64,000 nt of DNA from Muribaculaceae bacterium (GCA_023663365.1 JAMPHP010000001.1:826640-890639); one strand, 5' to 3'; positions 11,488 to 20,611 are shown, counted from the stretch's first letter. Notes: generated from the letters alone by a model not told the origin. Program-made: numbers and translations.

Positions 11488-12597
11488 TTACATTTCCGCG
11501 GCCTTGAGCTTCTCGGCGTTTTCGGCTATTGTGAGCTGGTCGATCACGTCCTGAATGTCGCCGTCGACGAAGGCCTGGAGGTTGTAGATGGTGTAGTTGA
11601 TGCGGTGGTCGGTGATGCGCCCCTGGGGATAGTTGTAGGTTCGGATTTTGGCGGAGCGGTCGCCTGTGCTCACGAGAGTCTTACGGCGCGAAGCGATGTC
11701 GTCGACGTATTTCTGATGCTCTTTATCGTAGATGAATGTGCGCAGTCGGCTGAGCGCGCGCTCCTTGTTCTTGGGTTGGTCGCGTGTCTCGGTGCACTCG
11801 ATGAGAATTTCCTCGGCCACGCCCGTGTTGGGGTTCTTCCAGATGTATCGCAGGCGCACGCCCGACTCTACTTTGTTGACGTTCTGTCCGCCGGCACCGC
11901 CCGAGCGGAAGGTATCCCACTTGATTTCGCCCTCGTTGATTTCTACGTCGAAGGCTTCTGCTTCGGGGAGCACGGCTACGGTGGCAGCTGACGTGTGGAC
12001 ACGGCCCTGTGTCTCGGTGGCGGGCACTCGCTGCACGCGGTGCACACCGCTCTCGTACTTGAGTACGCCGTAGACACCCTCGCCCGTGACCGACAGCACC
12101 ACTTCCTTGAAGCCGCCTGCGGCACCCTCGCTTGCCGAGGTTATGGCCACGTTCCACCCCCGGCTCTCGCAGAACTTCATGTACATCTTGCAGAGGTCGC
12201 CGGCGAAGAGCGCGGCCTCGTCGCCGCCGGTGCCGCCGCGGATTTCCACGATAGCGTTCTTTGCATCCTCGGGGTCGGCGGGGATGAGCAGCAGCTTGAT
12301 TTCTTCTTCGAGGGCGGGGATAGCTGCGGACGCTTCGTCGAGCTCCTCCTTTGCCATCTGCCTCATCTCCGGGTCGCTTTCCGACTCGAGCAAGGCCTTT
12401 GCCTCGTCGATATTTGCCAGGAAGGTGCGGTAGCGCCTTGTCGACGCGGTGAGTCGCTCAAGGTCCTTATATTCTTTCGAGAGCCTTACGTAGCGCTTCA
12501 TGTCGGCAATCACCGCAGGGTCGGTGATCAAGGTCGATACTTCTTCGAAGCGTGCTTCAATGCCGTCGAGGCGGTCGAGTAGTGTGTTTTCTGCCAT
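11488..12597 (-). CDS. prfA: Peptide chain release factor 1
   Basis: Class I release factor reading UAA and UAG and triggering peptidyl-tRNA hydrolysis on the ribosome. Seen: PAT stop-codon recognition tripeptide at about 192-194 within VQRVPATETQGRVHTS, and the catalytic GGQ at about 236-238 in GGAGGQNVNKVESG. At 369 aa it is full length. A -7 promoter box lies 24 bp before its ATG at 12597 and overlaps the end of the VanZ gene, so prfA may have its own promoter inside the parC-VanZ run. Confidence 0.97.
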   Translation of the reverse strand: MAENTLLDRLDGIEARFEEVSTLITDPAVIADMKRYVRLSKEYKDLERLTASTRRYRTFLANIDEAKALLESESDPEMRQMAKEELDEASAAIPALEEEIKLLLIPADPEDAKNAIVEIRGGTGGDEAALFAGDLCKMYMKFCESRGWNVAITSASEGAAGGFKEVVLSVTGEGVYGVLKYESGVHRVQRVPATETQGRVHTSAATVAVLPEAEAFDVEINEGEIKWDTFRSGGAGGQNVNKVESGVRLRYIWKNPNTGVAEEILIECTETRDQPKNKERALSRLRTFIYDKEHQKYVDDIASRRKTLVSTGDRSAKIRTYNYPQGRITDHRINYTIYNLQAFVDGDIQDVIDQLTIAENAEKLKAAEM

Positions 12598-12620
12598 TGT
12601 TGCTTTTCGGTTTTGTTCTG

Positions 12621-12628
12621 CAAAATTA
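12621..12628 (-). promoter_or_regulatory. -7 box upstream of prfA
   Basis: On the minus strand TAATTTTG matches TAnnTTTG and lies 24 bp before the prfA ATG. No good -33 TTTG is found at the usual spacing. It overlaps the VanZ stop codon. Confidence 0.4.
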
Positions 12629-13012
12629 CGAAAAAATCCGACGAATTACCGGCGGCGCGGTGAAGAAAGCCACAGCAATGCCGGCGCAGTCGGCGGCCAA
12701 GTCGATGAAGTCGCCCTGGCGGCCATTGTGCATTGCGCTCTGAGCCAGCTCGTCGAGGCCACCGGCGACGGCCGAGGCCAGAGCTGTGAGCAGCAGTACG
12801 GATGTCGACAGCGACAAGCCCGCCCGGCATCTGTCGAAGCATATCGCCGAGAAGAGGCCGCCGAACATGATGGCGTGGATGAGTTTGTCGAGGTGTGGAA
12901 TCAGCGACAGCTCCATGTCGCCCACGGGTTTGGCCGACAGAGTGGCGTAGATTATCACAGCCACGACTATCATCGTAGGCCACCATCGTGATATGAATTT
13001 GAGGGCTTTCAT
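12626..13012 (-). CDS. VanZ-family membrane protein
   Basis: 128-aa protein with about four hydrophobic helices. HLDKLIHAIMFGGLFSAI and LDELAQSAMHNGRQGDFIDLAADCAG carry the conserved D.(L/I).H..M and E..Q......R..D..D..AN-type residues of VanZ proteins. The biochemical role of the family is unknown (envelope or antibiotic phenotypes in some). Its ATG at 13012 overlaps the stop of the M23-like gene by one base, so it is translationally coupled. Confidence 0.85.
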   Translation of the reverse strand: MKALKFISRWWPTMIVVAVIIYATLSAKPVGDMELSLIPHLDKLIHAIMFGGLFSAICFDRCRAGLSLSTSVLLLTALASAVAGGLDELAQSAMHNGRQGDFIDLAADCAGIAVAFFTAPPVIRRIFS

Positions 13013-13824
13013 CAGAAGTTGATATATTCGCGAGGCTTGAGGCTGTTTCCTTTGTGCCAGAGCTCAAATACTGTTGCTTCACCGGGAGTGGTGTGCCCTA
13101 TTCTTTGCCCGGCTTCCACTTTCACTCCTTTCTCCACGAATACATCGCCAAGGCCGTCGTAAATGCTTATGAAGTCGTTTGGGTGCTGAACGGTGACAGC
13201 CGAGCTGCCGTCGGGGCGCATGTATACCGCCAGCACCGTGCCGCGGTATGTTGCCGCCACTGCCGATGCTCCCGGCGAGGTGATGCGTATGCCCGGCGAT
13301 GCGGCAGGCATGTCGGCGGTAGCTGCTTCGGGAGCGGCCGGCGAGGAGAATACCATGCCTTCGGCCGCGATGGGTGTGAGCACCGATAGGTTGAAGCGAG
13401 CTTCGTCCTCGAAAGCTCTCACAAAAGCCTTCTCCGCTTCCGATGCCTCCGGGAGAGAGTCGGTGAGGATGGCATGCTCGGCGGCAGCACGCGCCGAGTC
13501 AGCGGCCATGCGGTCGCTCATTATAGCCTCGATGTTGGCGAGGTAGGCATCGTTGATGCGGGTTTTCTGCTCGAGGGAGTCGATGCGGAGAGCAGCTTCG
13601 AGGTAGCGGCTTCGGAGGTCGCCGTCGAGAGTTCCGGGCAGGAGCTGTCGCAGCGGGGTATAGGCCATGATGCACCACAGCAGTGCGGCTCCGGCGGCCA
13701 CGACGGCTACGGTGACGGCAATCACACTGCGGCGTGTCATGCGCAGGCTCCACACGCGGTTGAAGGTGTTCTCCTTGATGAAGTCGAGCCTGAAGCGAGC
13801 CGGGTTCTTATAGTTCTTTGCCAC
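13012..13824 (-). CDS. M23/LytM-like membrane-anchored protein, catalytic motifs missing
   Basis: 270-aa inner-membrane-anchored protein: short basic cytoplasmic end, TM at about 33-52, coiled-coil-like helices at about 68-140 and a C-terminal LytM-like beta domain at about 178-265. In active M23 endopeptidases zinc is bound by HxxxD and HxH. Here the segment corresponding to the first motif reads PGIRIT (about 178-183) and the one corresponding to HLHFE reads ATVFE (about 250-254), so the ligands are lost; VQH at 212-214 remains. It is probably a non-catalytic peptidoglycan hydrolase activator (EnvC-like logic, inference). GTG start at 13824; 17 bp overlap with the S41 gene. Confidence 0.82.
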   Translation of the reverse strand: MAKNYKNPARFRLDFIKENTFNRVWSLRMTRRSVIAVTVAVVAAGAALLWCIMAYTPLRQLLPGTLDGDLRSRYLEAALRIDSLEQKTRINDAYLANIEAIMSDRMAADSARAAAEHAILTDSLPEASEAEKAFVRAFEDEARFNLSVLTPIAAEGMVFSSPAAPEAATADMPAASPGIRITSPGASAVAATYRGTVLAVYMRPDGSSAVTVQHPNDFISIYDGLGDVFVEKGVKVEAGQRIGHTTPGEATVFELWHKGNSLKPREYINF

Positions 13825-14902
13825 GATAGGGATGTGCTGAGAGGTAATGTGCGGGCGATTTCCGCGTTTCGTTTTCTTCGGCCAGTCGGTTGAGGACTTC
13901 GATTGCGAACTCCATCATGGTGTCGGTGCCGTCGAGGGCGAGCACAGGGTCGAGGTCGATTTCACCTCCGGGCGTAGGGTCAACACCATGCTCGGTGAGC
14001 TTCATCTGCGCGTCGTAGACGGGCGATGCCGAGAAGCGGACGCTCCATCCGCACGGTATTTCCGACGAGAAGGGCATACCCGAGCCGCCGCCGGTGGTGG
14101 CACCTACGACAGCCACCTGCGGGAGGGCTTTCATGATGGCCACGAAGTTGTTGGCGGCGCTGAAGGTGCTTCTGTTGGTGAGGATAATCACGGGTTTGAG
14201 CCAGCGCACGTGCCCCTCGGCGGGGTCGTAGCTGAAAGGATAGGGCTCTGAGAAATCGTCGTGTCCGGGTCCTGTCTTGTGCGTGATATATCCGGCGAGA
14301 GTGCGCTCGGTGAGGAAGTGGCTCACGATGCGCTCCACGTTTGTGAGGTCGCCGCCGCCGTTGTCGCGCACGTCGAAGATCATGCCGTCGGCATCTTTCA
14401 TCGAGAGCATCATCATGTCGATGAAGCTGTGCGCCGGAGTGGATGCGAACGACGCATAGCGCACATATCCCACCTTGCGATCCTCTAGGTACTTGTATAT
14501 CAGGCCTCCTCCGCTGTGGTAGTCGAAGTTGAGGTAGTACTGCTGGATGAGCCTTTCGTCGAAGTTCTGCGGGTAGTCGCTCCACCACTTGCGGTAGTAG
14601 CTTACGTCGAACCAGGATATGAGGTTTGTGTGGCCGTCGCGGAGCTCATCGAGCATGTCGGCGCAGTGTGCGAAGAGCTGCTGCTGATCCCACTCGGGGT
14701 CGATGGCCGCACGGTAGCGCGCGCCGGTTTCGGCCCAGTCCACATCTTTGTCGGCGAAGAAGCAGTAGTGCTCGTCGAGTGCGGTCCAGAGGGCGTCGAA
14801 GTTGCCGTAGAGGTCGTCGTCCCACTCCTCTATGCTGTGGCAGGAGCTCAGGCTAAGCGCCATTAGCGAGGCGGCGACGGTGATATTTCGGAGAAGTTTC
14901 AT
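13808..14902 (-). CDS. S41-family peptidase-like lipoprotein
   Basis: Outer-envelope lipoprotein (lipobox LSLSSC, Cys about 21, followed by acidic residues compatible with surface export). It has an N-terminal helical domain with DELRDGHTNL at about 85-94 and a C-terminal S41 tail-protease-like core: VGYVRYASF, DVRDNGGGD at about 177-185 and the nucleophile region TNRSTFSAAN with Ser near 248. A PDZ domain is not evident, as in S41 members of the Bacteroidetes lipoprotein group. The catalytic Lys is not clear by eye. It lies 3 nt after DUF3316 and overlaps the M23-like gene, within the parC run. Confidence 0.85.
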   Translation of the reverse strand: MKLLRNITVAASLMALSLSSCHSIEEWDDDLYGNFDALWTALDEHYCFFADKDVDWAETGARYRAAIDPEWDQQQLFAHCADMLDELRDGHTNLISWFDVSYYRKWWSDYPQNFDERLIQQYYLNFDYHSGGGLIYKYLEDRKVGYVRYASFASTPAHSFIDMMMLSMKDADGMIFDVRDNGGGDLTNVERIVSHFLTERTLAGYITHKTGPGHDDFSEPYPFSYDPAEGHVRWLKPVIILTNRSTFSAANNFVAIMKALPQVAVVGATTGGGSGMPFSSEIPCGWSVRFSASPVYDAQMKLTEHGVDPTPGGEIDLDPVLALDGTDTMMEFAIEVLNRLAEENETRKSPAHYLSAHPYRGKEL

Positions 14903-14905
14903 TTG

Positions 14906-15760
14906 TCAGTAGAGAGCGCTGATGATTTTTGCATCGGCACGGCTTGTGCGGTCTTTGGCAGAGAGCGACAGCCACTCCGAGGTGACACCAATCACGAAGG
15001 AGTGGGTGATGCGGCGTGTGACTATGTGCGAAGCCTTGCTCGAGAACACCAGGCAGCGGTAGCCCGTGCGGAGGGTGGTGCGGCCGAAGCGGAAGTCGAG
15101 AGTGGCGAGGTTGTTGAGGCGAAAGAAATTTCCGGGCCATGCTCCTCGCACGAGGCCTTTATGGTTGCCGAGGTATATTTCGTAGTAGAGCTCGCCATAC
15201 TCGGGCGAGAAGAATACACCCGTGAGCGGAAGCTCGGCCTGATAGCGTGCGCACACGGGTATGCGGCCGATGTGAGTGTTGAGGACGGCTGCTGCTGATG
15301 CGTTTACAGTCCACGACACCTTTGCAGCGGCGGGGTTGTTGCTGTTTCGGGCGTTGTAGAGCACGCCGGCGTCGATGTCGGTGCTGCCGCCTGCCATCAC
15401 AGTCCATCGCGGAGCTACTTGCCAGCGGTGCATCATGCCCCAGCCGAGGTCGAGGCCGAGCCCCCACAAGGTGGCGTTGCGGGCGGGGTTTACGGTGCGC
15501 TCGAGGGCGAGGCGGCCGCGCAGGCGCATCACCCATCGCTCGGGATTGAAGCGCATTGCCTGCATGCGCTCGTAGCTCAGAGCCGTGCTCCACCCGCTGT
15601 ACTTAAGCGGCGAGAGGTAAGTCTCGGCCAGGTGTGCCGAACCGGCCTCTATGGTGTAGGCCGAGAGCACGGGGCGCTCTGCCGGCTCGCTTTGAGCAGC
15701 AGCTCCGGCGGCAGTGGAGAGCAGGAGGGCGGCCAGGATATGTTTAGCTGTCGATTTCAT
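14906..15760 (-). CDS. DUF3316-like exported protein
   Basis: 284-aa secreted protein (signal peptide ending AAGAAAQ). The rest alternates short beta-strands with aromatic ends (LWGLGLDLGWGMMHRW, LATLDFRFGRTTLRTGYRC), as in a small outer-membrane barrel. It resembles DUF3316 proteins of Bacteroidales; function unknown. ATG at 15760 lies inside the 3' end of parC (17 bp overlap), and it ends 3 nt before the S41 lipoprotein. Confidence 0.75.
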   Translation of the reverse strand: MKSTAKHILAALLLSTAAGAAAQSEPAERPVLSAYTIEAGSAHLAETYLSPLKYSGWSTALSYERMQAMRFNPERWVMRLRGRLALERTVNPARNATLWGLGLDLGWGMMHRWQVAPRWTVMAGGSTDIDAGVLYNARNSNNPAAAKVSWTVNASAAAVLNTHIGRIPVCARYQAELPLTGVFFSPEYGELYYEIYLGNHKGLVRGAWPGNFFRLNNLATLDFRFGRTTLRTGYRCLVFSSKASHIVTRRITHSFVIGVTSEWLSLSAKDRTSRADAKIISALY

Positions 15761-18440
15761 CGAAGAGTGTGGGGGATGGCTGTGAGGGGGCTGCCTGCTC
15801 GGTGGAGTCGGTGGAGTCGGTGGAGTCGGACAGGTCGGACAAGTCAGACCGGTCAGACAAGTCGGACGAGTCTGACCCGTCAGTCGACTCCGACTTGTCG
15901 GCTATCTCGGGCATCTCGGGGCTTATGTCGACCACCTGAGCAAGCTCGTAGGTGGTGAGGCGCTTGCCACGGGCTTTGAAGGATTTCACGCCGATGAAGC
16001 CTTCTGCCTCTATCTCCTGCGGCACGCGGTTGGTGTCGGTGAACACGAGTTGGAGCACCGGCGCGGGATGGTCGGACAGCAGGATGAGCGAGGAGCGCTC
16101 GTCGTCGCCGACGTAGCGCTGGCGCTTGGGCGAATCTTCGAAAGTGAAGCGCTTGATGTAGGGGAATCCTTGCTCGGCGTCGTTGAGTACGGCAGTCCAG
16201 ACGGTCTTTGGGCGGAACTTCTCGATGCGGAGCACTTTGTCGTCGTAGTGGTTGGTGAGCTCAAAACCTGTGGTGTAGAACTCACCCGACTCGAGGATGA
16301 CGAGGATGCGGTCGGAGCCGCCGAACTCGCCCAGGAATGTGCCGCGGCCATCGTAGTTGAGGCGCATCACATCGAAGTCGAACCATACGCTACGGCCACC
16401 GAGGGTCGACTGGCCGCGCTCCTTGAGCGAGAAGCGTGCCACGTCGTTCTTGGTGACGAGGTTGCCCTGTGCCGAGCGCCCTTTGATGGCGAGCTTCGAG
16501 AAGTCGACATCGAAGGTGAGGTTCTTGAGGCGCAGCTTGGGCTTGAGAGTCACTTTCACTATTTCGGCCTCGCCGTTGGGGTTGGCTGTGAGCCACACTA
16601 TGCGCGAGTTGGGCTGGAGGTTGCCGGTGAGCATATACTCCTTGTCGCGCGTCATGCCTGTGGCGGCAAATCGCTTCATGTAGTACACGCCACCGCGCCC
16701 GTTCTGATATATTACGTTGTAGATAGTGCGCTCGTCGTTTCGCTTGTATACGTTGACGTAGAGCACGTTCTTGCCCACGAAGAGCTTTTCCTGTACCTTG
16801 ACGATTTTGTAGCGGCCGTCGCGGTAGAATATAATGATGTCGTCGAGCGAGGAGCAGTTGCACACGAGTTCGTCTTTCTTGAGGGCGGTGCCTATGAAGC
16901 CCTCCTCGCGGTTGATGTAGAGCTTCTCGTTGGCCTCGGCCACGGTAGCGGCCTGGATGTTGTCGAAGCTGCGTATCTGTGTGCGGCGCGGGTAGCTCTC
17001 GCCGTATTTCTTGCGCAGGTACTCGTACCACTCCACTGTCACGTCGTCGATATGGTCGAGGCGGTCGAGGGTGTCGCTGATGCGCTTGCGCAGGGCGGCG
17101 ATGGCCTCGTCGGCCTCGTCGGAGTTGAAGCGGAGTATTCGCTTCATTTTGATTTCGAGCAGGCGCAGGAGGTCGTCGCGAGTGATTTCGCGGATGAACG
17201 ACGGTTTGAAAGGCTCGAGCCTGCTGTCGATATGCGCCAGAGCGGAGTCGAGGTCTTTGGCTTCTTTGAATTCCTTGTCCTCGTAGATGCGGTTCTCGAT
17301 GAAGATTTTGTCGAGCGAAGCGTTGAGGAGCTTCTCGCGGTCCTCGGCCAGCAGAACTTCGAGCTCGGCGGTGATGATGCGGCGTGTGGTGTCGACGCTG
17401 TGGCGGAGCACGTCGCTCACACCGAGGAAGCAAGGCTTCTTGTCGCTGATCACGCAGCAGTTGGGCGAGATGTTGACCTCGCAGTCGGTGAACGCGTAGA
17501 GAGCGTCGATGGTCTTGTCGCTCGAAGTGCCCGGGATGAGATGGATGAGGATTGATGCTTCGGCGGCGGTGTTGTCCTCGACCTTGCGAATCTTGATCTG
17601 ACCGCGCTCGAATGCTTTGAGGATGCTCTCAATCAGGCTCTGAGAGGTCTTGCCGAATGGAAGCTCGGAGACATTGAGTGTGCGGTTGTCGAGCTTTTCG
17701 ATTTTTGCGCGCACCTTCACGGCTCCACCGCGGCGGCCGTCGTTGTAGCGGCTTACATCGACCATGCCCCCGGTGGCGAAGTCGGGGTAGAGGTCGAAGT
17801 GCTCGCCCCGCACGCAGGCTATGGCGGCATCGAGGAGCTCGTTGAAGTTGTGGGGCAGGATTTTCGATGAAAGGCCCACGGCTATGCCTTCGGCACCCTG
17901 AGCGAGCAGGAGCGGAAACTTGGTGGGGAGCGTCACGGGCTCGCGCTTGCGGCCGTCGTAGCTCATGGTCCACTCGGTGACCTTGGGGTTGAAGAGCACC
18001 TCGGAGGCAAAAGGCGAGAGGCGGGCCTCGATGTATCGGGCCGCCGCCGCTGCTGTGCCGGTGAGGATATTGCCCCAGTTACCCTGCGTCTCCACCAGGA
18101 GCTCTTTCTGGCCGAGCTGCACGAGGGCGTCCTTGATGGAAGCGTCGCCGTGCGGGTGGTACTGCATGGTCGTACCGACGATATTGGCCACCTTGTTGAA
18201 GCGCTCGTCGTCGATGGTCTTCATGGCGTGCAGAATACGCCTCTGCACGGGCTTGAGGCCGTCGTCGATGTGCGGAACGGCGCGCTCGAGAATTACATAC
18301 GAAGCATACTCGAGGAACCAGGTCTGGTACATTCCGCGGAGGTTGTTGCGCACCACTTCCGAAGCAGCGGTGTAGGGCTTGGAAGCGGGAGTCACTTCTT
18401 CGGGTTCTTCTATATAGTCGGGGTCTGTGATATCGCTCAT
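15744..18440 (-). CDS. parC: DNA topoisomerase IV subunit A
   Basis: Type IIA topoisomerase subunit that cuts and rejoins DNA to decatenate chromosomes; its ParE partner is not in the window. Seen: active-site tyrosine in AAARYIEARL (about Y136), YHPHGDASIKDAL at about 94-106 (Ala at the position of the quinolone-linked Ser of other species, Asp four residues on) and a C-terminal beta-pinwheel at about 500-830. The last 50 residues are a Ser/Asp repeat tail ending TLFDEIDS. At 898 aa it is long for ParC but normal for Bacteroidetes. It has its own promoter and heads a run with DUF3316, S41, M23-like and VanZ genes. Confidence 0.92.
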   Translation of the reverse strand: MSDITDPDYIEEPEEVTPASKPYTAASEVVRNNLRGMYQTWFLEYASYVILERAVPHIDDGLKPVQRRILHAMKTIDDERFNKVANIVGTTMQYHPHGDASIKDALVQLGQKELLVETQGNWGNILTGTAAAAARYIEARLSPFASEVLFNPKVTEWTMSYDGRKREPVTLPTKFPLLLAQGAEGIAVGLSSKILPHNFNELLDAAIACVRGEHFDLYPDFATGGMVDVSRYNDGRRGGAVKVRAKIEKLDNRTLNVSELPFGKTSQSLIESILKAFERGQIKIRKVEDNTAAEASILIHLIPGTSSDKTIDALYAFTDCEVNISPNCCVISDKKPCFLGVSDVLRHSVDTTRRIITAELEVLLAEDREKLLNASLDKIFIENRIYEDKEFKEAKDLDSALAHIDSRLEPFKPSFIREITRDDLLRLLEIKMKRILRFNSDEADEAIAALRKRISDTLDRLDHIDDVTVEWYEYLRKKYGESYPRRTQIRSFDNIQAATVAEANEKLYINREEGFIGTALKKDELVCNCSSLDDIIIFYRDGRYKIVKVQEKLFVGKNVLYVNVYKRNDERTIYNVIYQNGRGGVYYMKRFAATGMTRDKEYMLTGNLQPNSRIVWLTANPNGEAEIVKVTLKPKLRLKNLTFDVDFSKLAIKGRSAQGNLVTKNDVARFSLKERGQSTLGGRSVWFDFDVMRLNYDGRGTFLGEFGGSDRILVILESGEFYTTGFELTNHYDDKVLRIEKFRPKTVWTAVLNDAEQGFPYIKRFTFEDSPKRQRYVGDDERSSLILLSDHPAPVLQLVFTDTNRVPQEIEAEGFIGVKSFKARGKRLTTYELAQVVDISPEMPEIADKSESTDGSDSSDLSDRSDLSDLSDSTDSTDSTEQAAPSQPSPTLFDEIDS
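15800..15900 (-). repeat. Low-complexity repeats encoding the ParC acidic tail
   Basis: On the plus strand the unit GGTGGAGTC occurs three times in a row, followed by degenerate GTCGGACAG/GTCAGACAA-type nonamers. Translated they give SDSSDLSDRSDLSDLS and STDSTDST. All units are multiples of three, so copy-number change keeps the frame. Confidence 0.8.
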
Positions 18441-18468
18441 GGCAGGGTGTGGATTGGCAATGTTGCTA

Positions 18469-18499
18469 CAAATTTAGCAAATTTTTCCGAAAAAACCAA
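18469..18499 (-). promoter_or_regulatory. parC promoter (-33/-7)
   Basis: On the minus strand TTG (18499-18497), a 20-nt spacer and TAAATTTG (18476-18469) match the Bacteroidetes housekeeping promoter. The predicted start site leaves a leader of about 20 nt before the parC ATG at 18440. It lies just beyond the GH43 stop. Confidence 0.75.
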
Positions 18500-18500
18500 C

Positions 18501-19481
18501 TTATCGAGCCGGGCCCGTGATTTTGAGGGAGTTGCCCGATGTGTCGATTTCAAAGAAGTGCGGTATGCGCAGGTAGTGGCCGTTGATGTCCTTGTGGCTG
18601 TGGCATGCCATGAGCTTGCGGCCCTTGAAGTCGGTGAAAATCATGCCGTGGCCGAAGTCGGGCGGGGTGATAGGCTCGGCTTCCTGCACCCAGGGGCCGT
18701 CGAGGGTACCGCTCTGCGAGTAGGCCACGCCTTGAGTGTACACATTATATATCCAGCTTGTCCATATCATGCCGAGGCGGCCGGTGCCGGTGGTGAAAAG
18801 GAAGGGCCCGTCGGTGACGCGGTTGGGGCATACTTTGCCGTCGAGGATTTCGCGGCTCCACGGAGAGTCGCTTGCGCGGAAGAGGAGTGTGCGGCCGCCG
18901 GTGCTTGCGCTGAGGTCGGGCGTGAGCTCTATCTTCTCGATGGTGCCGTTGTTGTTCTGGAGCCATTCGTGGCAGAATACCATGTATGGCTTGCCGTCGC
19001 GGTCGATCCAGAAGGTGCCGTCGAGAGTGGGCATGTCGGCGGGCAGGTAGTCTTTGTCGCCTACGGGTCGGTAAGGCCCGTCGGGCTTGTCGCTCACGAG
19101 GATGTGCGAGGCGCGACGCTCGATGGGTGTGCCGTTGACGGTGTCAATGATTACGTCGTGGTTGGTGAAGGTGGCGAAGTAGTAGTACTTGCCATTGTGC
19201 TGATGTATTTCAGCCGCCCATATTGAGGGCTTGGGGCCCATCCATGAGTCGGGGTCGGTTGCGGCCACGTCGAAAGGTCCGGCCCAGTTCTGCAGGTCGG
19301 GGCTTTTCCACAGCTTGCCGCCGGTGCCTGTCATGTAGTAAAGGCCTGATGCTTTGTCGGCCAGCACGAAGGGGTCGCTCAGGCGGATAGAGTCGGTCGG
19401 GGTGGGGTAGTCGGCTGTGCTTTGTGCCGAGGCGAGCAGCGAAAGTGCCGCCGTGCATAGTGCGATGATGTGTCGTTTCAT
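18501..19481 (-). CDS. Secreted glycoside hydrolase family 43-like enzyme
   Basis: Five-bladed propeller glycosidase of the GH43 type, 326 aa, exported (MKRHIIALCTAALSLLASAQ). Seen: RLSDPFVLAD with the probable general-base Asp, KPSIWAAEIHQHNGKYYYF (blade 2) and LDGTFWIDRDGKPYMVF (Asp modulating pKa). The general acid is likely one of the Glu residues further on. GH43 enzymes usually release arabinose or xylose from plant polysaccharide; the exact linkage cannot be read. It directly follows the aldo/keto reductase on the same strand with no gap, so it is probably cotranscribed. Confidence 0.85.
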   Translation of the reverse strand: MKRHIIALCTAALSLLASAQSTADYPTPTDSIRLSDPFVLADKASGLYYMTGTGGKLWKSPDLQNWAGPFDVAATDPDSWMGPKPSIWAAEIHQHNGKYYYFATFTNHDVIIDTVNGTPIERRASHILVSDKPDGPYRPVGDKDYLPADMPTLDGTFWIDRDGKPYMVFCHEWLQNNNGTIEKIELTPDLSASTGGRTLLFRASDSPWSREILDGKVCPNRVTDGPFLFTTGTGRLGMIWTSWIYNVYTQGVAYSQSGTLDGPWVQEAEPITPPDFGHGMIFTDFKGRKLMACHSHKDINGHYLRIPHFFEIDTSGNSLKITGPAR

Positions 19482-20450
19482 TTAGAGTGCGATGTGAGGC
19501 GTGAGAATGGAGTCGATGAGCTGCTGCTCGGAGGTGGTGAAGGGTCGGGCGCCGACGGCGGCGATGTTGTCGTCGAGCTGTCGGGTGGAGCTTACTCCGG
19601 CTATCACCGACGTTACGCCCGGCTTTGCCAGGAGCCACGATAGCGACATCTGCGCGAGCGACTGGCCGCGGTCGGCGGCGATTTCGTTGAGAGCCTTCGC
19701 GGCGTCTACCCACTCGGCGGTGACATCCGCTTCGTGGAGGAAGGCGCCAGGGCGATGCACGCGCGAGTCGGCGGGGATGCCGTTGAGGTAGCGGTTTGTG
19801 AGCAGCCCCTGAGCCAAGGGTGAGAAGGCGATGAATCCGAGCCCGCACTCTTCGGCCATGGCGAGGTGTGCGGCTTCGGGCTTGCGGCAGAGCATACTGT
19901 AGCGGTCCTGGTAGATGAGGCAGCGCACGTGTTGCTCCTGCATCATGGCGCAAGCTCGGGCCGCTACGTCGGCGGGGTATTTCGAGAGCCCCACGTAGAG
20001 GGCCTTGCCTTGCTTTACGATGTCGACAAGAGCCTGTACAGTCTCCTCGAGAGGTACTTCGGGGCAGTAACGGTGGCTGTAAAATATGTCGAAGTACTCG
20101 AGGCCTGTGCGGCGCAGGCTCTGATGGAGGCTCGCGAAAGTGTTCTTGCGCGAAGTCATGTCGCCGTAGGGGCCGGGCCACATGCGGTGTCCGGCCTTCG
20201 ACGACACTATAATCTCGTCGCGGTGAGCTGCGAGGCTGCGCTTGAGTATGCGGCCGAAGTTTGCCTCGGCGCTGCCGGGGGGCGGGCCGTAGTTGTTCGC
20301 GAGGTCGAAGTGCGTGATGCCGCAGTCGAAGGCGTGGAGCACGATTTGCTCTTGTGTGTCGAAGGGAGTGTCGAAGCCGAAGTTGTGCCACAGTCCGAGC
20401 GATATTTCAGGGAGCTGAAGGCCGCTTTTTCCACAATATCTGTATTCCAT
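19482..20450 (-). CDS. Aldo/keto reductase, YghZ/GPR-like
   Basis: NADPH-dependent TIM-barrel reductase of 322 aa. The start YRYCGKSGLQLPEISLGLWH and the NNYGPPPGSAE motif resemble the YghZ group (L-glyceraldehyde 3-phosphate reductase). Catalytic residues visible: Asp in THFDLANNYG, Tyr in NNYG, Lys in VSSKAG and His in FYSHR. I chose ATG 20450; upstream codons would add an unlike stretch overlapping the divergent region. Adjacent to GH43 on its 3' side, it may reduce a released sugar or handle by-products (inference). Confidence 0.88.
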   Translation of the reverse strand: MEYRYCGKSGLQLPEISLGLWHNFGFDTPFDTQEQIVLHAFDCGITHFDLANNYGPPPGSAEANFGRILKRSLAAHRDEIIVSSKAGHRMWPGPYGDMTSRKNTFASLHQSLRRTGLEYFDIFYSHRYCPEVPLEETVQALVDIVKQGKALYVGLSKYPADVAARACAMMQEQHVRCLIYQDRYSMLCRKPEAAHLAMAEECGLGFIAFSPLAQGLLTNRYLNGIPADSRVHRPGAFLHEADVTAEWVDAAKALNEIAADRGQSLAQMSLSWLLAKPGVTSVIAGVSSTRQLDDNIAAVGARPFTTSEQQLIDSILTPHIAL

Positions 20451-20611
20451 GGTGCGATGTTTGCTTAATTTGACGGTAAAATTAACAAAAAATCGTGCTA
20501 TATGCAAGAGTTTTGCTCAAAAGAAAAGAGCCCGGCGCAGCCGACAATGTGCCCGAGAAGTGCTTTTGACCGCGATTTTGGCTGCTGTGTGTGCATTTTT
20601 CCAAAAAAATA

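Noticed and set aside
16050..17555. 501-codon plus-strand frame opposite parC
   Set aside because: Antisense shadow of a clear topoisomerase gene; no recognisable domain and no promoter.
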